Below are positions 1-6,086 of a stretch of DNA of 64,000 bases, one piece after another; the first letter of the stretch is position 1, and every line of letters begins with the position of its first letter. The notes under the pieces were generated by a model. The model saw only the letters and a list, made by a program, of their open reading frames with translations. It did no database searches and was not told the DNA's origin. The translations under genes and the position numbers were made by a program. Source of the DNA: Streptosporangium violaceochromogenes (lineage in GTDB: Bacteria; Actinomycetota; Actinomycetes; Streptosporangiales; Streptosporangiaceae); NCBI RefSeq assembly GCF_014654615.1, contig NZ_BNBB01000003.1:1-64000 (forward strand). Direction: 5' to 3'.

Positions 1-1
1 C

Positions 2-172
2 GAGTTCGACGCCATGACCGTCACCCCGTATGTCGGCCAGGACTCCGGACGACTGGCCTACTCCCTGCGGGCACGCACCATGCGCGCTCCCCGCGCGGCT
101 GCCGCCCCTGCCCGGCAGACCGCTACCGCCTCGGCCAAGGACGCCACGACCAGTAAGGAGATCGCAGCGTGA
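2..172 (+). CDS. Partial unknown protein of the integrative element (C-terminal end)
   Basis: An open frame enters from outside the window and stops at the TGA at 170-172. The visible 56 residues are rich in Ala, Arg and Thr in the last half and carry no motif I recognise. The tail is immediately followed by a good ribosome binding site (AAGGAG) and by the GTG of the next gene, which overlaps this stop (GTGA). It is therefore the upstream member of the element's operon. No function can be assigned from this fragment. Confidence 0.55.
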   Translation, partial: EFDAMTVTPYVGQDSGRLAYSLRARTMRAPRAAAAPARQTATASAKDATTSKEIAA

Positions 173-495
173 GCACCGGCGAACACCGCCCCTACACCTA
201 CCTCACCGCCTTGGTCGACGAGGGGAGAGCCCGCCTCGTCGCCTCCTTCTGCACCGCCGACCTGGGGGTCATGGTGCTGGGCGTCGGCGGCAGGCGGCCG
301 ACCTTGAGCTTCTACAGCGCCGAGGGCGAAGTGAAGATCTCCACCACCGGGGCCGGGCCGGTCACCACACACGATGTGCTCTTGGCGCGGGAGATCGCCG
401 ACGCCGCCGCCCGCTACCGAGACGAGTGCGAACGACTGCACACCGCAGGGGCCATCGTTCCCGCGCCCTCACCAACCCAGGACGACCCGGCCTGA
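169..495 (+). CDS. Small unknown protein of the integrative element
   Basis: This 108-residue protein starts at a GTG that overlaps the stop of the preceding gene, with AAGGAG about 8 bases upstream. The sequence is acidic, with short beta-like segments and a C-terminal helix (AREIADAAARYRDECERL). I see no transmembrane segment and no family motif. Position between a cut-off gene and the FtsK-like translocase suggests an accessory transfer or replication role, but that is inference from context only. Confidence 0.6.
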   Translation: MSTGEHRPYTYLTALVDEGRARLVASFCTADLGVMVLGVGGRRPTLSFYSAEGEVKISTTGAGPVTTHDVLLAREIADAAARYRDECERLHTAGAIVPAPSPTQDDPA

Positions 496-587
496 CCACA
501 CAAGGCGGGGCCGCCAGAAGCGGCAACTTCCGGCGGCCCCTCACATCTCCCTCTCACACGACATTCAAGGAAGAGGTTTCGAGTCTA

Positions 588-2027
588 ATGTTCAAGAAAC
601 TGCCCGGGGATGAGGCGCAACGTCTCGTCTCCACCACCCCTGACACCGCCGTGGTGTTCCGCCCGGCCGTCGTCACCACCCCGGCGATCCTCACGATCCT
701 GATCTTCGCCGGGCGCCTGGTCGCCGGGCTGGTGCGGCTCGTCTGGCGTCACCCGGTTGCCTCGGCCGTCGTCGCGGTGCCCGGGGTGATCTGGACCGTC
801 TACGGCTGGCCATGGGCGCTTGGGCTCGCCGCCTCGATGCTCGTCATCCCTGTCGTCTGGGGTCTGGTCGATCGGGCCTCGTTCCTTCACCTGGTCGGCT
901 GGCGGCTGCTGGCCTTCTGGCGGCTGGCGTGGGTCTACCGCCGTCACTGGCAACCGGTGATGATCGTCTCCGGCCTGGGCCGCCACCTGAGTGGACGCGA
1001 CTACCTACCCCGCCTCCTGACCGTGGCCTGCACCTCCTGGGCCGATCAGGTCGCCGTCAAACTCCTGACCGGCCAAGCCGCCACTGACTGGGCCGACCGT
1101 ACCGAGCAGCTCGCGCACGGGTTCGGCGCCGCCTCCTGCCGGGTGACCGTGGCCCGGTCGGGCCGGCTGCTGCTGACCTTCCCCCGCCGCGACCCCCTGT
1201 CGACCCCGCTGCCTGCCCTGCCGATCCCGGTGGAGGCGTCGGTGGGGCCGGTGGAGATCGGCCGGTGCGAGGACGGCACCCCATGGAAGCTCAAAGTCCA
1301 CGGCACCCACGTCCTGGTGGCCGGGGCGACGGGGGCGGGCAAGGGGTCGGTCATCTGGTCGACGATCCGGGGCCTGCTGCCCGCCGCCCGCGCCGGACTG
1401 GCCGAGATCTGGGCGCTGGACCCCAAGCTGATGGAGCTGAGTTTCGGGCGGGGCCTGTTCGGCGACCGCTATGCCGCGACCCCGGAAGGCTGCGTCGCCC
1501 TGCTGGAAGCCGCGGTGAAGGTCATGCAGGAACGGGCGGCCCGCTTCGCCGGAGTCCGGCGCACCCACACCCCCACGCCTGAGGATCCGTTCGTCCTGGT
1601 GGTGGTGGACGAGGTGGCGTTCCTGACCGCCTACCAGCCCGACAAGGTCCTTCGGGTCCGCATCATCGCTGCCCTGGCCACCCTCACCACCCAGGGCCGC
1701 GCGGTCGGCGTCGGCGTGCTGGCCGCCCTCCAGGACCCGCGAAAAGACGTGCTGACCATCCGCAACCTGTTCCCCGACAAGATCGCCCTGCGGCTGGACG
1801 AATCCGAGCAGGTGGACATGGTCCTCGGCGACGGTGCGCGGGATCGGGGCGCGCTGGCCGACCACATCTCCCCTATTCCAGCCCAGGGCGCGGGCATCGC
1901 CTACGTCCGCCTGGAGACCTCACCGGACCCGATCCGGGTGCGCGCCGCCTACGTCTGCGACACCGACATCCGCGCCATGGCCGCCGCTCACGCCGCCGAC
2001 ACGCTCCCGCTGCCGGGGGTGGCGTGA
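588..2027 (+). CDS. FtsK/SpoIIIE-type DNA translocase (TraB/TraSA-like transfer protein)
   Basis: The predicted protein has 479 residues. Two hydrophobic segments lie around residues 30-100, followed by an FtsK-type motor domain. Walker A is visible as GATGAGKGS near residue 246 and Walker B as VLVVVDEVAF near 336. In actinomycete integrative and conjugative elements a single FtsK-like ATPase moves double-stranded DNA between mycelia, and this length and layout match that class rather than the ~800-residue chromosomal FtsK. ATG 588 was chosen because it gives a clean membrane-then-ATPase architecture; the open frame continues upstream to base 30, but that part is arginine/proline-rich out-of-frame shadow of the preceding gene. 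AGGAAGAGG lies rather far upstream of the ATG. Its stop overlaps the next small gene. Confidence 0.88.
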   Translation: MFKKLPGDEAQRLVSTTPDTAVVFRPAVVTTPAILTILIFAGRLVAGLVRLVWRHPVASAVVAVPGVIWTVYGWPWALGLAASMLVIPVVWGLVDRASFLHLVGWRLLAFWRLAWVYRRHWQPVMIVSGLGRHLSGRDYLPRLLTVACTSWADQVAVKLLTGQAATDWADRTEQLAHGFGAASCRVTVARSGRLLLTFPRRDPLSTPLPALPIPVEASVGPVEIGRCEDGTPWKLKVHGTHVLVAGATGAGKGSVIWSTIRGLLPAARAGLAEIWALDPKLMELSFGRGLFGDRYAATPEGCVALLEAAVKVMQERAARFAGVRRTHTPTPEDPFVLVVVDEVAFLTAYQPDKVLRVRIIAALATLTTQGRAVGVGVLAALQDPRKDVLTIRNLFPDKIALRLDESEQVDMVLGDGARDRGALADHISPIPAQGAGIAYVRLETSPDPIRVRAAYVCDTDIRAMAAAHAADTLPLPGVA

Positions 2028-2212
2028 TGAGAGTCGTCGTTCACGGCACCCTCGGCGAACTGCGGGCCTCCGGGCTGCTGGACCTGGAGAACGCCGAGAT
2101 CCCGCCGTGCTTCCTGTTGGTCAACCTGCGCCTGCACCGCGATCCCTACGGCGACGCCTACCGGCTGCACGCCGACGTCCTCGACCCACACCACAGGAAG
2201 GAGGCACAGTGA
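2027..2212 (+). CDS. Very small unknown protein between translocase and Rep
   Basis: This 61-residue ORF starts at the ATG directly after the translocase stop (a GTG at 2024 is also possible) and ends overlapping the GTG of the Rep gene. It contains a short beta/alpha-looking stretch (VVVHGTLGELRASGLLDLENAEIPPCFLLV) and no membrane segment. Tiny ORFs at this place are common in AICE replication modules. Tight coupling on both sides supports that it is translated; its function is unknown. Confidence 0.6.
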   Translation: MRVVVHGTLGELRASGLLDLENAEIPPCFLLVNLRLHRDPYGDAYRLHADVLDPHHRKEAQ

Positions 2213-3993
2213 CCGGCACCGCCCACCCGTCCCCCTCCCAGACGCCCGCGTCCCCGGCTCCCAATGGAGCCGATCGCACCCTTCCCCGCACCGTCCGCGA
2301 CACCCTTCCCCTGGCCCTGGACGTCGCCATCGAGGTGGCCAAGCTCAACGGGGTGTGCATCCGCCCCATCGAGGTGCGCCGCCTCGACACCCACACCGGC
2401 ACAAGTCAGCCGTTCGACCTGCCGTGCGGCACCACGAATGAGGCCAAATGCCCGCCGTGCGCTCAGCGCAACAAGCAGCTCCGTAAGGCTCAGTGCCGGG
2501 AGGGCTGGCACCTGGAGGCCGAGCCGGTCGCCGAACCCCACCCCAGCACCGACGATCAGCGGTGGTTGATCACCTTCCGGGCCGACGTGCAGGCCAGGCG
2601 CGACCAAGCCGAACGCGACGGCGACGACGTGGCCGACTGGGACGAGGCCATCGCGGGCATCGACGCCGAGATCAACGCCGCCGGAATGCGCGGCACCGTC
2701 ACCGGTGGCCGGACCGTTCCCCGGCGGTCCCGCTCCACCCGGCGACGCCAGGACGCGCCGGACCTGCCCCGGCGCTCCCGGCAGAACACCACCCTCGGCC
2801 GGACCTTCACCGCCCCGGACGGGCAGGTGTTTCGGCCCTCGCTGTTCGTCACCCTCACCCTGCCGTCCTACGGCAAGATCCGCCCCGGACAGGGCGTACC
2901 CTTTGACCCGGCCACCTACGACTACGCGGCGGCGGCCCGCGACGCCCTGCACTTCTCCAAGCTCGTCGACCGGTTCGTGCAGAACCTCCGCCGGGTCGCC
3001 GGGTACGACGTGCAGTACTTCGCCACCGTGGAGCCCCAGAAGCGCTTCGCGCCGCACCTGCACATGGCGATCCGCGGCACCCTGCCCCGCGCCGAGATCA
3101 AGCAGATCGCCGCCGCCACCTACCACCAAGTGTGGTGGCCCCAGGCGGATGAGGTGAAGTTCGAGGGGGAACACCTGCCCGTCTGGGCAGAGCGGGCCGA
3201 ACAGACCGAGCCGTACCCGGACAGACAGAGCGGTGACTACCTTGACCCGGACACCGGTGAACTCCTGCCCACCTGGGATGAGGCCCTCGACCGGCTCGAC
3301 GCCGACGACGATGCCGAGCCCCTGCACGTGGTGCGCTTCGGCGCCCAAGTCGACGTCCAAGGCGTCCTGGCCGGCTCCCCCGACGCCCACAGGCGCATCG
3401 GCTACCTGACCAAGTACCTCACCAAGAGCCTGGGCGAGACCCTCGACCTCGACCCCGCCGACGACTGTCAGGAAGAAGAGGAGGCCGGTCCGGCTCGCGC
3501 GGTGATCAACCGGGCCCGCCGGGACCACGCCGCCCGCCTGATCGAGGCGCTGCGCTACGAACCCTGCTCCCCGGCCTGCGTGAACTGGCTGCGCTACGGA
3601 ATCCAGCCCAAGGCCGCCAAACCGGGCATGACGCCCGGCCGATGCAAGAGCAAGGCACACAAGCCCGAACACCTCGGCTACGCCGGACGCCGCGTCCTGG
3701 TCTCCCGCAAGTGGTCCAACAAGACCCTCCGCGACCACAAACAAGACCGCCGGACCTGGGTCCTCGACATGCTCGGCCTGCCCGGCGACGACACCGTCAC
3801 CGACCCGCACCGCTACATCTGGCGGCCGGTCTCCACCAAGGACCCGACCCGAACCCCGCTGCCGGTGCGGCTGCTGCGCGGCGTGGCCAACCGCCACCAC
3901 ACCAGAGCCCGGCTCAACGAACTACGGGCCAGAGCAGACGGCAGACCCACCCCCGACCTTCCGGCAGCAACAGCACTCGGGGAGGCGGCGTGA
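2209..3993 (+). CDS. RepSA-type replication initiator (HUH family)
   Basis: This 594-residue protein resembles the RepSA initiators of pSAM2-like elements, which nick the element origin for rolling-circle replication. Visible motifs in order are a cysteine cluster near residues 75-85 (CGTTNEAKCPPC), motif I FVTLTLPSYG near 212, the HUH metal site PHLHMA near 281, and a tyrosine/lysine motif YLTKYLTKS near 397-405 where the nicking Tyr should be. A second cysteine pair (CSPACVNW) lies near 455. The GTG start overlaps the preceding stop and has a strong AAGGAGG site. The arginine-rich segment at about residues 165-195 may bind DNA. It is translationally coupled to xis and int. Confidence 0.9.
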   Translation: MTGTAHPSPSQTPASPAPNGADRTLPRTVRDTLPLALDVAIEVAKLNGVCIRPIEVRRLDTHTGTSQPFDLPCGTTNEAKCPPCAQRNKQLRKAQCREGWHLEAEPVAEPHPSTDDQRWLITFRADVQARRDQAERDGDDVADWDEAIAGIDAEINAAGMRGTVTGGRTVPRRSRSTRRRQDAPDLPRRSRQNTTLGRTFTAPDGQVFRPSLFVTLTLPSYGKIRPGQGVPFDPATYDYAAAARDALHFSKLVDRFVQNLRRVAGYDVQYFATVEPQKRFAPHLHMAIRGTLPRAEIKQIAAATYHQVWWPQADEVKFEGEHLPVWAERAEQTEPYPDRQSGDYLDPDTGELLPTWDEALDRLDADDDAEPLHVVRFGAQVDVQGVLAGSPDAHRRIGYLTKYLTKSLGETLDLDPADDCQEEEEAGPARAVINRARRDHAARLIEALRYEPCSPACVNWLRYGIQPKAAKPGMTPGRCKSKAHKPEHLGYAGRRVLVSRKWSNKTLRDHKQDRRTWVLDMLGLPGDDTVTDPHRYIWRPVSTKDPTRTPLPVRLLRGVANRHHTRARLNELRARADGRPTPDLPAATALGEAA

Positions 3994-4181
3994 AGAAGAA
4001 AGACGAGCTCATGACTGTCCCGGAGATCCTCGACGAGCTCGGCGGAGTGTCCCGGCGCACCTTCTACCGCTGGCGGGAGATCGGCCACGCACCCCAGGGC
4101 CTCAAGCTCCCGAACGGCGAAATCCGCGTCTGGCGCAGCGAGTTCACGACCTGGCTGGAATCCCTCCGGGAGGCCGCGTGA
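3990..4181 (+). CDS. xis: Excisionase, MerR/HTH_17-type DNA-binding protein
   Basis: This 63-residue protein has a winged helix-turn-helix of the excisionase class: MTVPEILDELGGVSRRTFYRWREIGHAP is followed by a wing (LKLPNGEIRVWRSE). It starts at a GTG overlapping the Rep stop, and its own stop overlaps the integrase GTG. Known AICE excisionases bend attachment-site DNA so the integrase can excise the element. Size, motif and place between rep and int all agree. Confidence 0.9.
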   Translation: MKKKDELMTVPEILDELGGVSRRTFYRWREIGHAPQGLKLPNGEIRVWRSEFTTWLESLREAA

Positions 4182-5548
4182 GCACCTCCTACGACGTCAA
4201 GATCTGGGATATTCGGCGCAATCAGTCCAGTAAGGCGCCGTCTTATGAGTTTCGGTGGGCTGTCAACCGTCGCCGTAAATCACGGACCTTTCGCACGAAA
4301 GCACTGGCTGAGAACTTCCAGTCCGATCTACGACAGGCGGCCAAGCGCGGCGAGGTCTTCGACGAGGAAACCGGGCTGCCCCTGTCCATGCTGGCGGTAA
4401 AGACCGCAGTGAACTGGTTCGCTTTCGCGCTGGCGTACGTGGACATGAAATGGCCCCACGCGGCGGCCAAGACCCGTGACAGCCTCACTGACGCGCTGGC
4501 AACCGTCACCCCCGCTCTCGTCGACGAGAATGCACCGGACAAGCCCGAACCACTCGTTCTCCGGGAGGCTCTCCGGCAATACGCGCTTCCCCCTGCCTCC
4601 CGGCAGGCGAAACGCCCGGAGGCGATCCGGTCGGCTCTCGCGTGGCTTGAACGCCATTCCCTGCCCGTGCGTGACCTGTTCAAGGTGCGCAACGTACGGC
4701 TCGGCCTCGATGCCCTGACGCTCCGTCTCGACGGCGGGGCCGCCGCCGCCACAACGATCGCCCGTAAACGGTCGGTCTTCTACAACGCCCTGCAGTACGC
4801 CGTTGACCTGGAAGAGCTGGCCTCCAACCCGATCGACAAGGTGAAGGCGTGGAAGCCTCCCAAGGTCCGGGAGGTCGTCGACCGGCGCGTGGTGGTCAAC
4901 CCGGTCCAGGCCCGGGAACTGCTGACCGCGGTGACTTATGCGGGCCGTCTCGACCGTGGCCGGCACCTGCGGGGCTTCTTCGCCTGCCTGTACTTCGCCG
5001 GGCTGCGTCCGGCCGAGGCGCTCGGGCTGCGCAAGCAGGACTGCCACCTTCCCCAGACCGGATGGGGGCGCCTCATCCTGGCCAAGTCCAAGCCCCAGGC
5101 CAACAAGAGGTGGACCGACAGCGGGGACGCCCACGACGACCGTGGCCTGAAGCACCGGGCCGAAGACGAGGGCCGTCCTGTACCGGTCCCGCCGGAACTG
5201 GTCGCCATCCTCCGGGAACACCTCAACGAGTTCGGCGCTCACGAGGACGGGCGGCTGTTCCGGACCTCACGCGGTGGAGTGATCTCCATCGGGACGTACT
5301 GCGAGGCGTGGAAGGCGGCACGGGCCTTCGCCCTCACACCCGAGCAGTTCGTCTCTCCGCTGGCGGCCCGGCCGTATGACCTGCGCCACGCGGCCGTCTC
5401 GCTCTGGCTCAACGCCGGGGTAGCCGCTCCCGACGTGGCTGAGCGGGCGGGACACGGGGTGGACGTGCTGCTCAAGGTCTACGCCAAGTGCATCGACGGA
5501 GGCACGGAGGTCGCCAACCGCAGGATCGAGGACGCGTTGGCCGCGTGA
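4178..5548 (+). CDS. int: Tyrosine recombinase / integrase of the element
   Basis: The protein has 456 residues with an N-terminal arm-binding/SAM-like part and a C-terminal catalytic domain. Catalytic residues are visible: Arg in the segment FAGLRPAEALGLR (about residue 275), a YDLRHAAVS box II (about 400) in which Tyr replaces the usual first His of HxxR, the second His in ERAGHG (about 423), and the nucleophile Tyr in LKVYAK (about 434). It would carry out site-specific integration and excision at a tRNA gene. It ends about 210 bp from the 3' end of tRNA-Ser, the usual int-att arrangement. The start overlaps the xis stop, so the two are likely made together. Confidence 0.95.
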   Translation: MSTSYDVKIWDIRRNQSSKAPSYEFRWAVNRRRKSRTFRTKALAENFQSDLRQAAKRGEVFDEETGLPLSMLAVKTAVNWFAFALAYVDMKWPHAAAKTRDSLTDALATVTPALVDENAPDKPEPLVLREALRQYALPPASRQAKRPEAIRSALAWLERHSLPVRDLFKVRNVRLGLDALTLRLDGGAAAATTIARKRSVFYNALQYAVDLEELASNPIDKVKAWKPPKVREVVDRRVVVNPVQARELLTAVTYAGRLDRGRHLRGFFACLYFAGLRPAEALGLRKQDCHLPQTGWGRLILAKSKPQANKRWTDSGDAHDDRGLKHRAEDEGRPVPVPPELVAILREHLNEFGAHEDGRLFRTSRGGVISIGTYCEAWKAARAFALTPEQFVSPLAARPYDLRHAAVSLWLNAGVAAPDVAERAGHGVDVLLKVYAKCIDGGTEVANRRIEDALAA

Positions 5549-5565
5549 GCGCGTCGGTTACGGTG

Positions 5566-5599
5566 AGAGGGTCTCGGACATCCCGGGGCCCTCTTTTTT
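5566..5599 (+). terminator. Rho-independent terminator after integrase
   Basis: An 11-bp stem with a few G-U pairs (AGAGGGTCTCG with CGGGGCCCTCT) is followed by a run of six T. It lies 17 bases past the integrase stop and would end the whole rep-xis-int transcript. Confidence 0.8.
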
Positions 5600-5706
5600 C
5601 TGGGCTGACCTGGGGAAACGCGCCGGGTTCCATCCCACAGATATCCCACGACCAGCGACATGGGGCCGCTCACGGTGGCGTACGGCTGCGCGGCCCGGAA
5701 ACGGTC

Positions 5707-5748
5707 AACGGCGCCCCACCGAGGGGAAACCCCTGGTCAGGCGCCGTT
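5707..5748. repeat. Nested inverted repeat between integrase and tRNA-Ser
   Basis: The outer arms AACGGCGCC and GGCGCCGTT enclose an inner hairpin AGGGGAAACCCCT. On the + strand it is followed by TTTTA, and on the minus strand it lies just past the 3' end of tRNA-Ser. It may terminate tRNA transcription, or be an integrase arm site near the attachment site. Confidence 0.5.
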
Positions 5749-5760
5749 TTACGAGGTGAG

Positions 5761-5805
5761 CGGAGAGCGTGGGATTCGAACCCACGAGGAGCCGCAAAGC
5801 CCCTA
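5761..5805 (-). other. Candidate attachment site (attR side) in 3' half of tRNA-Ser
   Basis: AICE integrases recombine at the 3' end of a tRNA gene and restore the gene with element DNA. The integrase lies next to the 3' end of this tRNA, so the T-arm/acceptor half is the expected core. The partner copy would be left of base 1 and cannot be seen, so exact limits are inference. Confidence 0.45.
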
Positions 5806-5849
5806 GCGGTTTTCAAGACCGCCGCCATCGTCCACTAGGCGAGCTCTCC
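5761..5849 (-). tRNA. tRNA-Ser (anticodon UGA)
   Basis: The 89-base minus-strand gene has a 7-bp acceptor stem (GGAGAGC with GCTCTCC), discriminator G, and anticodon stem GCGGT/ACCGC around loop CTTGAAA, giving anticodon TGA. It has a long serine-type variable arm and the T-arm GTGGGTTCGAATCCCAC. CCA is not encoded. It is intact despite the neighbouring integrase. Confidence 0.97.
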
Positions 5850-5940
5850 TGAACGACACGCCGAAAGAGCGTGCCGAGTTGCACTTTAGTCTCTCACCGT
5901 CCCGGATGTGCTCGGACCTCGTGCTCGAATGCGCTCGGCC

Positions 5941-5982
5941 CGGTGAGCGTCTCGTCCCGGGCGGGAGGAGAGACGCTCACCG
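5941..5982 (-). terminator. Strong hairpin downstream of the MinD/ParA-like gene
   Basis: Perfect 13-bp arms (CGGTGAGCGTCTC / GAGACGCTCACCG) flank a 16-base loop. It lies 105 bases past the stop of the minus-strand MinD-like gene and before tRNA-Ser, so it probably separates the two units. There is no clear T run. Confidence 0.6.
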
Positions 5983-6050
5983 GGCTGGGCCAAGCCGAAC
6001 CGGGCCGGGCCCGGCAGGACCGGGACAAAGACCGGGACCAACGCCAAGCC

Positions 6051-6074
6051 CAGGAGCAGGAGCAGGAGCAGGAG
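6051..6074. repeat. CAGGAG hexamer, four tandem copies
   Basis: Four exact CAGGAG units lie in the non-coding stretch just past the stop of the MinD-like gene. It is a simple-sequence repeat with no visible function. Confidence 0.9.
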
Positions 6075-6086
6075 CAACGGCAGGGG

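Noticed and set aside
2158..3900. 580-residue minus frame over the Rep gene
   Set aside because: It is antisense to a protein with clear HUH motifs and is Gly/Val-rich without domains.
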